This document shows, piece after piece, positions 1 through 8,935 of a stretch of DNA of 64,000 bases. The position numbers and the translations under genes are program-made. The stretch comes from Saccharomycopsis phalli (Eukaryota; Ascomycota; Saccharomycetes; Ascoideales; Saccharomycopsidaceae), in assembly GCA_020342235.1 (NCBI GenBank), contig CP073217.1, forward strand, positions 1,240,001 through 1,304,000, given 5' to 3'. Within the stretch, counting starts at the first letter, position 1, and every line of letters begins with the position of its first letter. A model generated the notes under the pieces. The model did no database searches and had not been told where the DNA came from. It saw nothing but the letters and a program-made list of their open reading frames with translations.

Positions 1-460
1 CAAAAACATACACCTCCCCGGCATTGTTGATACTACAGATTAAATCGGGGTTCTGTGGCATATACCGTGCCTTGTTCACGTCCCCTCTATGAAGAATGTC
101 TTGCACATTCAGTAGCTTCTTAAACCCCGCCTTGGTGCTGTCATTGGCAAGAAATTCCTGGGTGTCGGGATCGTACTTGTCCACGGACGCAAGATTCTCC
201 AACCTCCGCAACGCCACGCTGGATATTTTCAAGTTCTCTGGAGCACACTGGGAGGTAAACGTGCCGTACAAGAGCCTGTAGGTGGAGCTCTGGTCATGAG
301 TCTCTGCGTCTGGGAACCACTCAATGGACAATGAGGGCCATATCAACGAGGAAGTCAGGAGATATGAGTATAGATACGGCACATTTTTCTTCCACACGCG
401 GTAATTACTATGCAGCTTATCCGTAATCAACACCTCTTCGTCTTGGACAACCACTTGCAT
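1..460 (-). CDS. RbAp46/48-type WD40 histone chaperone (Msi1/Hat2 family), partial
   Basis: The start codon is at 460 and the gene runs off the left edge of the window, so only the first 153 residues are visible. They carry the family's N-terminal helix signature (WKKNVPYLYSYL), then WPSLSIEWFPD, and then the start of the first WD40 blade (NKARYMPQNPDLI followed by GEVYVF). Proteins of this family bind histone H4 and work in CAF-1 (Msi1/Cac3), in the Hat1 acetyltransferase (Hat2), or in deacetylase complexes. Spacing and the TFTSQ segment resemble Msi1 slightly more than Hat2, but the propeller needed to decide is outside the window. An in-frame ATG at 490 would add ten residues; 460 gives the more usual N-terminus. 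It is divergent from ATP4. Confidence 0.85.
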   Translation of the reverse strand, partial: MQVVVQDEEVLITDKLHSNYRVWKKNVPYLYSYLLTSSLIWPSLSIEWFPDAETHDQSSTYRLLYGTFTSQCAPENLKISSVALRRLENLASVDKYDPDTQEFLANDSTKAGFKKLLNVQDILHRGDVNKARYMPQNPDLICSINNAGEVYVF

Positions 461-494
461 TACTAGCCAGATGGATCGACGCGTCCACATTATA

Positions 495-528
495 CCAGTG
501 TGGCGGTGAAATATCACGTGTACACTGG
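495..528. promoter_or_regulatory. CACGTG E-box framed by a 7-bp inverted repeat, ATP4 promoter
   Basis: The short divergent promoter between the histone chaperone and ATP4 holds a CACGTG core at 515-520, typical of Cbf1/Tye7-type bHLH factors. Inverted arms CCAGTGT (495-501) and ACACTGG (522-528) flank it. A role in respiratory gene control is inference from the motif and position. Confidence 0.4.
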
Positions 529-616
529 CCAATGAGCGGCTCATAGAACAGGGCCGCCGAACCGGGAAAAATGCTTGAAAACCCACCCTCTAAAATCGAC
601 AAACACTTTTACAGAA

Positions 617-1336
617 ATGAGTTTCCGTGCTTGCAACAAGGTTGTCTTGAGAACCATTCGACCACTCAACACTCTTCGTGTTGCTCCAGTTGGCGTCAGA
701 ACTTTCTCGTCCTCTCCTCTCGCCAAGCAGGAGGACCCAAAGGCCAAGGCCAGCTCAATCATTGATGTCTTACCAGGTAACAGCATTGTCTCCAAGACCG
801 GGATCTTGGCCACTGCTGCTGCTGGATCCATCTACGCTGTCTCCAACCAGTTGTACATTGTCAACGAGGAGACTATTTTGGTTGGTACTTTCTTTGCCTT
901 TGCCGGAATCGTGGCCAAGTTCGTGGCTCCATTGTACACTGAGTTTGCCGACAACAGAGTCAAGTCCATCTCTGACATCTTGAACAGCTCGAGATCCACC
1001 CATGTCGATGCCGTCAAGGGAAGAATCGAGTCTGTTGCTCAATTGAAGGACGTCGTAAGCACCACCAGTGCCTTGTTTGACGTCTCCAAGGAGACCGTCG
1101 AGTTGGAGGCCAAGGCGTTTGAGTTGAAGCAAAAGGTCGACTTGGCCAACGAGGCCAAGGCCACCTTGGAGTCGTGGGTCAGACATGAGTCCAACGTCAG
1201 ACAATTGGAGCAAGAACAATTGGCCAAGTCTGTCATTGCCAAGGTCCAAAAGGAAGTCACCAACCCAAAGTTCCAAGACAAAATTTTGCAACAGTCAATT
1301 GCTGAAATCGAGAAAGTGTTTAGCCAAGCTAAATAA
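617..1336 (+). CDS. ATP4: Mitochondrial F1Fo ATP synthase subunit b (subunit 4)
   Basis: A 239-residue protein, close to the 244 of S. cerevisiae Atp4. It starts with a basic, Ser/Thr-rich mitochondrial presequence (about residues 1-35, ending near VRTFSSSPLA). Two inner-membrane helices follow (about 58-80 and 85-105), then a long charged helical stretch to the C-terminus, the peripheral stator stalk that holds the F1 head. An ATG lies in frame at 575, but 617 is preferred because it puts the presequence at the N-terminus. The coding region avoids CTG entirely, as expected for a highly expressed gene of a CUG-Ser yeast. Confidence 0.95.
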   Translation: MSFRACNKVVLRTIRPLNTLRVAPVGVRTFSSSPLAKQEDPKAKASSIIDVLPGNSIVSKTGILATAAAGSIYAVSNQLYIVNEETILVGTFFAFAGIVAKFVAPLYTEFADNRVKSISDILNSSRSTHVDAVKGRIESVAQLKDVVSTTSALFDVSKETVELEAKAFELKQKVDLANEAKATLESWVRHESNVRQLEQEQLAKSVIAKVQKEVTNPKFQDKILQQSIAEIEKVFSQAK

Positions 1337-1473
1337 TCTATAATGCATCTGTTTAATATTCTGCTAAAGTTTTGAATTGGTCTTATATGAAAATAAACGA
1401 ATAAAGCAACTGTAGCGTGTGCATCGGCCCCGTGCATGGATTAAGCACTGTCAATTTCCATCGCTTGCTATAC

Positions 1474-3456
1474 ATGTCCGAGGAGCAACTGTTGTTGACA
1501 GACACCATCCCCGGAAACAATGACATCGGTCTAAACCCCACTCCCAATCCCCGACAGGTGCTACGGATCGCCCTCAATTTGAAATTGTTGATTGACAAGA
1601 TTGTCCCGGTACAATTTGAGGCTTCCCTAATCACTCAACCCTTCTCGGAGATTCTATCCGGCAAGGTCGTGGAATTGGCTTTGGAGGCTGCTGGAGGCAA
1701 GGGAAACGGCAGGGTCGACACAACCTCACGAAAGTATAGAGCATGTTTAATTTTCTGTCTTCTCACCTGCACCAGGTGGTATGGAAGCATGTCTGTATCG
1801 GAGCTTCATGACAGCGAGTTGTACGCCAGTAGATGTATTGCTGCACAACGGCTCGCTGCAATCATCATTGAGAACGAAACAGACTCGTATTACTTGTTTG
1901 TGGAGATGCTCTGCCACAGATACTCAATCAATTTGAACGATAAGGACTCCGAGCCGACCAATGCACTTGAACTTGCTGTCGACTTGCACTCCACCATTGT
2001 TATTGGTTCCAGCGGGTATCAGCGGTGTGTAAAGTGGCTCTGGCGCGGCTGGATCATTCAGTCCGACGAGGATCCTAAGAAATACGAAATCTACAAAAGT
2101 GTCAGCAAGCCCGGATTCTGGAATCATTTTGATACCGACAGAATCAAGACCCCAATGTACCAGAACTTTGTGCAGATCTTTGTCTCGTTGGTGTACTTGG
2201 GGTTTTACTCGGTGATTATCAATTCACTTCAATACGACTCTACTCTCGCGGCTTCGGAACTTGTCTTTTACCTCTTGACGTTGTCGTTTGTCATGGACGA
2301 AATCGTGAAATTGTACCATGTGGGATACTATTACATTGGCTTTTGGAACGTCTTTAACGATTTTATGTACTTGATCATTGCAATAAGCTTTGCCACAAGA
2401 TCAGTCGCCTTGGTTAATCCTCCAGACAGTCACATCAGACAAGCTTACAATGAAATTGCCTTCAAATTACTCTCTTGTGCTGCGCCATTCATGTGGTCTC
2501 GGTTACTACTATATTTGGACTCAGAGAGATTCGTCGGGGCCTTGTTGGTGGTTCTCAAGGTGCTTTTTAAAGAATCGTTCTTGTTCTTTTTCTTGCTTAT
2601 TGTGATCATCATTGGGTTCTTACAGGCGTTCTTGGGCCTCGACTCTGCAGACGGCAAGCGGGATCTCACCAAGCTTTTGCTCAAGATAATGTTCACTACT
2701 ATTATTGGTGAGGGCGATATGGAATCCATTTCCAGTATTTCCTCTCCCTACGGCGAGATCTTGTACTATATATACTCCTTTTCGGTCACTGTGATTTTGC
2801 TAAACATTTTGGTTGCATTATACAACACTGCATATGAGAATATCATCGAGAATGCAAATGATGAATACCTAGCCCTTGTCGCACAAAAGACTCTTAGATA
2901 TGTTAGGGCTCCGGACGAAAACGTGTTTGTTCCTCCTTTGAATCTTATTGAGTTTTTTGGGTTGCACTTGCCCTTTGGCTGGTGGATGGACCGGGATAGC
3001 TTTGAGTACGTGAATGAAAAGTTGATGCGAGTTTTATATGCTCCATTGCTTTTGATTGTGGCCGTAACAGAGTCCAGGAATGCAAAACGGGTGCACTATA
3101 ATCGGATCAATGGTATGGATGATGATTCCAACGAAACAGACCAGGAATGGGATCTTAATGATGGTTATGACGGTGATGATGTGGACGCAAATAACGTGTC
3201 ACTGAGAATCAACAGGGGTTGGAAGTCGCAAAGACTTGCAGAGGCCGAAGATCCTGAATTTTCCATTGACATTGATCAATGGGTGAGTAAAGTAGATAAA
3301 CTATGTCCTCCTCTTGAGATTGCCAATGAGATTGGCATTAGATGGGACCAGTACGGTCTATTCAAGGAAGTAAGGGAGTTGAAAAGTGTGTTGAAAGATT
3401 TGGTGGAAGAAAATAAGAGTCTTAGAAAGCGATTGGAGGCTACAAATTCAGCTTAG
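1474..3456 (+). CDS. YVC1: Vacuolar TRP-type cation channel Yvc1
   Basis: A 660-residue protein (S. cerevisiae Yvc1 has 675). A soluble N-terminal half is followed by six hydrophobic helices at about residues 230-252, 262-278, 288-308, 330-350, 365-390 and 428-452. A re-entrant pore segment lies near 400-415 (TTIIGEGDME), between helices 5 and 6. After the membrane part comes an acidic patch (about 548-570, DDDSNETDQEWD) that fits the calcium-sensing region of Yvc1. A coiled coil at about 630-656 ends the protein. Yvc1 releases calcium and other cations from the vacuole on osmotic shock and is mechanosensitive. An upstream in-frame ATG at 1417 would add 19 residues; 1474 (MSEEQ) is the likelier start. 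Confidence 0.9.
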   Translation: MSEEQLLLTDTIPGNNDIGLNPTPNPRQVLRIALNLKLLIDKIVPVQFEASLITQPFSEILSGKVVELALEAAGGKGNGRVDTTSRKYRACLIFCLLTCTRWYGSMSVSELHDSELYASRCIAAQRLAAIIIENETDSYYLFVEMLCHRYSINLNDKDSEPTNALELAVDLHSTIVIGSSGYQRCVKWLWRGWIIQSDEDPKKYEIYKSVSKPGFWNHFDTDRIKTPMYQNFVQIFVSLVYLGFYSVIINSLQYDSTLAASELVFYLLTLSFVMDEIVKLYHVGYYYIGFWNVFNDFMYLIIAISFATRSVALVNPPDSHIRQAYNEIAFKLLSCAAPFMWSRLLLYLDSERFVGALLVVLKVLFKESFLFFFLLIVIIIGFLQAFLGLDSADGKRDLTKLLLKIMFTTIIGEGDMESISSISSPYGEILYYIYSFSVTVILLNILVALYNTAYENIIENANDEYLALVAQKTLRYVRAPDENVFVPPLNLIEFFGLHLPFGWWMDRDSFEYVNEKLMRVLYAPLLLIVAVTESRNAKRVHYNRINGMDDDSNETDQEWDLNDGYDGDDVDANNVSLRINRGWKSQRLAEAEDPEFSIDIDQWVSKVDKLCPPLEIANEIGIRWDQYGLFKEVRELKSVLKDLVEENKSLRKRLEATNSA

Positions 3457-3787
3457 CCAGGTACACCATAGCCTTTTTGGCAATGTATTAATTAAAATGT
3501 TTGGTTGGTAAATTGCATGTATGTTGTGCCGGGTAACTCGGGTGTTTTGGCTAAACTCTGACTCGATTCCATTGTCCCATCCAACAGGAACAACACCATC
3601 AGGTTGGTATTCTGGAGAAAGTCAATAAGTGCAACGCGATTTGAGATAGTACAAGTTATTTTTTTTGTATCACTTGTCAAATATTAGCGACATATTATCA
3701 ACTGATTAAACTCTAATTACGGGAATTCCCTGAGCAACTTTGGTTGTTTACATTTTAATTAATATATTATTGCAGGCAACGTGAACC
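3457..3787. other. Intergenic, upstream of the velvet gene
   Basis: AT-rich sequence between YVC1 and the velvet-domain gene. A 62-codon open frame on the minus strand (3492-3680) resembles nothing I know. AT-rich stretches near 3715-3770 may belong to the velvet promoter. Confidence 0.5.
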
Positions 3788-4979
3788 ATGGCCAAGACAT
3801 GCTACCAACTAAAACCGGTGCCTGAGGGTACGATAAAGCCCATCAATGCAAATTACCAATTGGAAATAGTACAGCAGCCGCTCCAGGCTAGAGCTTGTGG
3901 AAGCACAAAATCTTGTAAGTACAATTTGTGCCTGCTACTTTGGCGTCACCAAGGGTCAGTATTACTAACAAACAGTCGCCGGACGTCGATCGATAGACCC
4001 ACCACTGATAGTAAAAGTGGCCTTGTACACCGGGCGAGGATCGGATGTCGTTGATCACTCGTACAATTTTTTGATCATGACGGTCACGGCTGAATTGGTG
4101 GACCAGAGCGAAGAGAACCTCGGGACACCTGCAAGTAAAAAGAATTTTAAAAAGAGAAAGCCGAACCTTGAGAAAAACAAAAACAATCTTATATTTGGAA
4201 CTACCAGTGTGGCTGCTAATATTTTGACCAGCACGGGTAAGCCTGATGACGAAGATGCTGGCCTAAAGGCGTATTTTGTCTTCAGTGATATCTCCGTGAG
4301 ATACGAGGGATATTACAGGTTAAATTTCAGATTATTCGAGTTCCCTTTGACTAGGCAGAACATCGTCCCTGGAACCACTGGCCTTATATACCGAGGAGGT
4401 CTCAAGACCGAAATCTTCAAGGTGTACAACGCCAAGTATTTCCCGGGATTGACGGCCTCTCCAAAGCTAACAGTGGTGTTGAAAAAGATGGGCTCAAGAA
4501 TAAGAGTGCGAAAGTCTGCAAAACGACCTTATGAAGTCGATGGCCAAGAAAAGATGGGGCAGGACGGCAACATTGTACCGTCGAGCAACTTGAAAGTACT
4601 TTCCGAAATATCATCGGCCTTGCGGTCGGAGCAGGGCGCCGACGGGCAGAAAAACGGAAACAATGGCACTCAGTTCCAGCCAAATTTCTATTCACAGCAA
4701 GCAAGTTCCGCGGGCTATTCTGGTACATATCCCTATGGCCAACAATATTATACGTTTGATTACTCCCAAACAGGACAGAGCACGTATGGAATGGAAAGTA
4801 AAACTGCAGACGGTATACCCATTCCTCCGCCAAATATTGTGGCAGCTGCAACAGAGGCAGCTAATGCTGCTGTAAATGCACAGCAGCAGCAGCAACAGCA
4901 CCAGGCAAAAGAAACCTCTGACGAAAATATAGATGACGAATTTAAAAAAGACGCACATAATCTTATCAAGGGCGAATAA
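3788..4979 (+). CDS. Velvet-domain transcription factor-like protein (spliced)
   Basis: Two exons, 3788-3914 and 3976-4979, joined across a 61-nt intron (donor GTAAGT, branch TACTAAC, acceptor CAG), give 376 residues. Splicing rebuilds an unbroken velvet domain: YQLEIVQQPLQARACG at 23-38, RRSIDPPLIVKV at 46-57, YFVFSDISVRYEGYYRL at about 142-158, and FKVYNAKYFPGL with GSRIRVRK at about 190-222. Velvet proteins are fungal NF-kB-like factors (VeA, VelB, VosA, VelC) that control development and secondary metabolism. As in VelB, a basic, low-complexity insert (about 88-135) splits the domain. The C-terminal third is Gln/Asn/Tyr-rich with a CAG-encoded glutamine run. The CTG in the DPP-x-IV motif would be Ser in this yeast. 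The gene is convergent with its right neighbour. Family call is strong; VosA/VelB placement is open. Confidence 0.9.
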
Positions 4980-4998
4980 AGAGAATGATTGGGGTACA

Positions 4999-5964
4999 TT
5001 AGCGGACTATGTGCTGTTTTGTAGTGTTGTTTGAATTTATGGACTCACTGTCCTTCCAGGATATTGTATCATTGATACTAGATAATTCTTCTTTAAATTC
5101 CTCCTTCTTCATTAATTCACTAACGGCAACCATCTCCTTTCTCACCTCTTCAATGCCGTTTTTGACAATCTCAAAGTGTTCTTTGTTGTACAAATGCTTC
5201 AAGTTTTCTATCTTGTCTAAATCAATATCTGATTCAAACCACACGTCTTTGTTGTAGTCCGCGTCTAACCGCTTTTCCACCTTCTTGATGGAATTCAATA
5301 AACTGATTTGGGACTGCTTCAAGTCTCGGAGATTAGACTCGTAGCTCGAGGTGAAGAACGACCGATTTCTGATCGCATCATCCGACATCCGCTTGACGTC
5401 ATCCAACACATCAATTTGTGTCCACAACTTATCTTGATAGTTGACGCTTGGTCGTATACTAGGCACCTTGTCCGTCTCTCTTGGGTACTCTGGATCTGCA
5501 ATGTTAAGGTTACTGCGTGACCCCTCAAGAAAAGATTCTCGTTTGCCGGCAAGCGAATGTTGGAGATAGCTCTCATTTGATTCGCTGGGAGCCAATGGAG
5601 CAAGAAGATCCTTCAAGTTTTCGTCATAAAACAGAGTGTCTAGTTGGCTATCGTTTTCTTCGTACAACGTGCCAATGTGCTTGTTACTGCCGATTGACTG
5701 TTGAGGCGAAAGACTGAAATCATAGTGGCCAAGGGTATTTCTTCTATTCATTCTGGTTCTGTTGATGCTCTTCTGTGGCGAATATCCTGCTGCTTTACTG
5801 GGCAGTGACACCGTTCGCTTCAGGTTCACGCCTACGAGATAGTTGTCGTCTCTAGCGCGCTTCACTGATATTCCTGAATAACTAGATGTCGCGTCCATTT
5901 CATTGGCACTTATATTCTCTGTGTCTCCTATAGGAGACGTCATTATTCGTTCCAAGTGTGCCAT
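4999..5964 (-). CDS. Unknown protein with C-terminal coiled coil
   Basis: A 321-residue protein I do not recognise. The first 150 residues are Ser/Asn-rich and look disordered, with basic-Ser motifs such as KRTVSLPS and RRNTLGHYDFSLSPQQ that could be phosphorylated. The conserved-looking core is around residues 180-200 (LWTQIDVLDDVKRMSDDAI). It is followed by mostly charged heptad-like helix (about 210-300), suggesting a coiled coil. No signal peptide or membrane segment is seen. It resembles fungal disordered or coiled-coil families of unknown function, a resemblance I cannot verify. The gene ends 20 bp from the velvet gene, tail to tail. The start at 5964 is the first ATG; a second (MTSP) lies seven codons on. 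Confidence 0.75.
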   Translation of the reverse strand: MAHLERIMTSPIGDTENISANEMDATSSYSGISVKRARDDNYLVGVNLKRTVSLPSKAAGYSPQKSINRTRMNRRNTLGHYDFSLSPQQSIGSNKHIGTLYEENDSQLDTLFYDENLKDLLAPLAPSESNESYLQHSLAGKRESFLEGSRSNLNIADPEYPRETDKVPSIRPSVNYQDKLWTQIDVLDDVKRMSDDAIRNRSFFTSSYESNLRDLKQSQISLLNSIKKVEKRLDADYNKDVWFESDIDLDKIENLKHLYNKEHFEIVKNGIEEVRKEMVAVSELMKKEEFKEELSSINDTISWKDSESINSNNTTKQHIVR

Positions 5965-6632
5965 GTTCTCAACACTATATCTAGTGTACAGTGGGCATCC
6001 AAATAATTTATGTGATGCCTTACGTAATCCGAGTTTGCCGTTATACGAAATCGCCTTGATTTACGAGCGAGTTTAATTAAAATAATCGGATACATTAAGA
6101 ATCTTTATATTTTAATTTAAATAAGTTGAATATTTCTTATCCGTCAGCGTAGTCTTATCCATGAAGCCATCTACATTGTAATTATTTGCACTTCATAACC
6201 ACCATAGCAAATTGAAGCAAACAATTCTTGAGGCAGTCCCTCAATTAGAAATTAATATTTTCAAAATGGTAAAGTGTATTTAGCTATTATTTGATTTTAT
6301 CTAGCCAGTATTTGTGTTTCTACAACTTTTAATTGTATTTTCCAAGTGTATGTTTACACAACCATTAGTAAACTATCGACAAGCTGCTTTTAAAAATATC
6401 AACCATATTTTAAATAGGTCATTATTTGGGTTTAATTATTAGTTTATTTTTATTGAATCATCGACTTTCAAACTGCACCAACAGTTTTACCATCAAGGCA
6501 TGAACGAGTCTCTACAAATCAATTTTAAAACTAACACTATAACAAACAAAGATTCCAATGGCATTAAATATAATATAGAAAGTGGAATGCTTCCGAAGTA
6601 CATAGATATACACAATAAAAGACTAAAAGCAG
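5965..6632. other. AT-rich intergenic region upstream of the coiled-coil gene
   Basis: Very AT-rich, with no recognisable protein or RNA gene. It holds a 47-codon open frame at 6500-6643 that overlaps the 3' end of GPI2 on the opposite strand, described among the findings. The left part must contain the promoter of the minus-strand coiled-coil gene. Confidence 0.5.
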
Positions 6633-7565
6633 TCAGATATTAGGCTTTGCAGGATCCCAAGGACCTTGAAGTTCGTTTTTATACTGCTGTAGAAAAATGA
6701 AATAGGCAGGACAAAAAACAACAATGAAGAAGTTAACAGATGACCATATGACTATAATAATATAGTTCTCTATGATAACATACACTAGCAAGGTTACCAC
6801 TGCAAAATAGAGTAACCCCAAAAGCGAGCAAACGGTAGTAGAACATTTCTTTCTGATGCGAAACTGAAACACAGGAAACAATCCATGAATCTGTATTGCG
6901 ACCAATATAAAACAAAACACTTCCAAATTAGAGTTCAACCTAGAGGATAGCACAATAACATTGGCAAAGATCAAATTTGTAGATAGGACCGACGATTTGA
7001 ATTTCATGTCTTTTATTATATCATACTCATAATTATTGCATATCACATTAAAGATAGTGAGCCATGTTGAGAGAGCCCATATGGAGTCAGAAGCAGTGGA
7101 TATGGTGAGGGATCGAAGCACAGGAGATAGTGTGAGAATGGTAAACACAATTAAAAAAGCAGACTTAAGCGTCACTATTCGACCTGGTGAGGAACTGCTC
7201 TCCAATGCCGAGTTCCATATTAGATAGCCAATCACCGTCAACAAAGAACACGATAAAGTTGGGATAATTGGTGGCCAATTGCGATTGTAAAGCCCGAAAA
7301 AAAGCACAAACACGACACATGTGTTGCATAAATGCAAACTAATCAAGCTAAAGTCGCCAGCAAGTCTCCAATATGAGTATTTTGCCACAGTAGTGTTTCT
7401 TCTTAGCTGTGACAAGAAAGAACTATCGACATAATTATCCGGATAATCTTGGCGCAACCATAGCAATTTCTTCCAAGGTCCCTGTATGACGCGCTTACTG
7501 CCAACTTGGGCCTCCGAGTATTCCAATAAATTACTCGACGATTTAAAATGCCGGTCTGTCGCCAT
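6633..7565 (-). CDS. GPI2: GPI-GlcNAc transferase subunit Gpi2 (PIG-C)
   Basis: A 310-residue polytopic ER membrane protein. The family signature is clear at both ends: WKKLLWLRQDYPDNYVD then SFLSQLRRN at about residues 31-56, and QGPWDPAKP at the extreme C-terminus. About eight hydrophobic helices lie between. Gpi2/PIG-C is part of the GPI-N-acetylglucosaminyltransferase complex that starts GPI-anchor synthesis on phosphatidylinositol. Two GPI-anchored cell-surface proteins are encoded further right in this window. The gene is divergent from the TMEM115 homologue. Confidence 0.93.
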   Translation of the reverse strand: MATDRHFKSSSNLLEYSEAQVGSKRVIQGPWKKLLWLRQDYPDNYVDSSFLSQLRRNTTVAKYSYWRLAGDFSLISLHLCNTCVVFVLFFGLYNRNWPPIIPTLSCSLLTVIGYLIWNSALESSSSPGRIVTLKSAFLIVFTILTLSPVLRSLTISTASDSIWALSTWLTIFNVICNNYEYDIIKDMKFKSSVLSTNLIFANVIVLSSRLNSNLEVFCFILVAIQIHGLFPVFQFRIRKKCSTTVCSLLGLLYFAVVTLLVYVIIENYIIIVIWSSVNFFIVVFCPAYFIFLQQYKNELQGPWDPAKPNI

Positions 7566-7586
7566 CAGAGAGTAAATCAGAATTCA

Positions 7587-7592
7587 CACGTG
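7587..7592. promoter_or_regulatory. CACGTG E-box in the GPI2/TMEM115 divergent promoter
   Basis: The sequence reads CACACGTGAC in the 173-bp gap between the two start codons. It matches the Cbf1-type core plus the flanking GAC. Which gene it serves is unknown. Confidence 0.35.
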
Positions 7593-7738
7593 ACAAAAAT
7601 TCTTCCTCAGGTTATGTGCCCATTCCACATATAGGGATACTCCTGACACTGATTTGAACCACAGGTAAATAAACATTCAATCTGGGCTTGTTATTATTTT
7701 TAATTTCTTCTTTTATAATCAAGAAGTTTGCGCCAGTA

Positions 7739-8728
7739 ATGCCGTCTGTCAACTACAAGAATGTGTTGAATCTTCCAACACTTACTCGAGGTGTGGTGTT
7801 GGTGAATATATTAGGGTCGCTATTTGTTTATTATACCAAATACACAGGAAGAAAGATACTTGAGAAAGAGACCAACGGCGGGACCATCGAGTTGGTGGTT
7901 CCATTGCTTGAGCTTATACCTTCATCTGTGATCCAGTACCCTTGGGTGTTGGTAATTTCTTCAGTTGTTGAGAGTACAATTCTTGGCATGTTTTTTGCTG
8001 TGGCTAACACGGTAATAGCTATGAGATATTTTGAAAAAGTCTGGGGCACAAAGGAGTTGGCCAAGTTCCTTTTAATTGTGGCCACACTTTCTAACTTGTT
8101 GGTCTGTGTCTTTGCTATTCTTTTTGCTGATGCTAGTAGCTTACGCCAATCTATTGGTGGATGCTTCTCGTTAATCATGGGCTTTATTGTGGCATTTAAG
8201 CAAATGATTCCAGAGCATAACCTTAATTTCTTCCAGGGCTTATTCCATTTACGCGTGAAGCACGTTCCGTTTCTTTTCCTAATAGTCACAATCGTGGCAT
8301 CGCTAATATGTCAGAGTTTCTACCCTGGGGTAAACTCGTTGTTCAGTTTTTTCATTTCTTGGATATACTTAAGATTCTATCAGTCTACGATTATCGAGCC
8401 ATTGATCCCATTAACCTCCGATGATCAGTCAGCCAATAATCACTCCATTGGTATCCAAAGAATCCGAGGTGATGCCTCTGATACCTTTGCATTTGCCTAC
8501 TTCTTCCCTGATTCAGCACATCGATTCATTTCTCCTGTGACGGACGCTGTATACACGCTACTTACTGGCTGTGGCCTAGTTCCAAGCTTCAATGAGGAAG
8601 ATGTGTTACAGTCCAACGAGAGAGCAGCTAAGCGGACGATAACTGAGTCCGGTGTTAGTAGTAACATTGCAGAAAGAAGAAGACAAGTTGCCCTAAAGGT
8701 TCTCGAAGAAAGAATTGGAAATAATTAG
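7739..8728 (+). CDS. TMEM115/YOL107W-like Golgi membrane protein
   Basis: A 329-residue protein of the eukaryotic TMEM115 family (DUF1751), rhomboid-like in fold but without a catalytic Ser/His pair that I can see. Several hydrophobic helices fill the first 210 residues. Conserved-looking spots are AMRYFEKVWGTKELAKF at about 100-116 and QSIGGCFSLIMGF near 137-149. The tail is hydrophilic and ends in a charged helix (about 295-329). In animals TMEM115 is a Golgi protein linked to the COG complex and retrograde traffic; the yeast homologue is little studied. The ATG at 7739 is the first of this frame. Confidence 0.82.
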   Translation: MPSVNYKNVLNLPTLTRGVVLVNILGSLFVYYTKYTGRKILEKETNGGTIELVVPLLELIPSSVIQYPWVLVISSVVESTILGMFFAVANTVIAMRYFEKVWGTKELAKFLLIVATLSNLLVCVFAILFADASSLRQSIGGCFSLIMGFIVAFKQMIPEHNLNFFQGLFHLRVKHVPFLFLIVTIVASLICQSFYPGVNSLFSFFISWIYLRFYQSTIIEPLIPLTSDDQSANNHSIGIQRIRGDASDTFAFAYFFPDSAHRFISPVTDAVYTLLTGCGLVPSFNEEDVLQSNERAAKRTITESGVSSNIAERRRQVALKVLEERIGNN

Positions 8729-8935
8729 TAACAAGTACTGAAATATATGACATGTATATATATGTATATTAATGTACAATGTGCATGTCACTATTAATCC
8801 CTCCTAAGCCATGACGCAAGTGCCAGGACTCCACTCCTTTGCTCAAAGCCTTTGACCAAACTTTGATATACATCAAAACCATCCGATTCTTAAAGGTTTT
8901 ATTTAGTGATACCGATTCAATATACAAGGCAAATA

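Noticed and set aside
770-1291. 173-codon frame antisense to ATP4.
   Set aside because: Shadow of the strongly codon-biased ATP4 reading frame; Leu/Gly/Asp-rich without domain resemblance.
3492-3680. 62-codon minus-strand frame upstream of the velvet gene.
   Set aside because: I briefly considered an Sm/LSm-like small protein, but the characteristic Sm motifs are absent.
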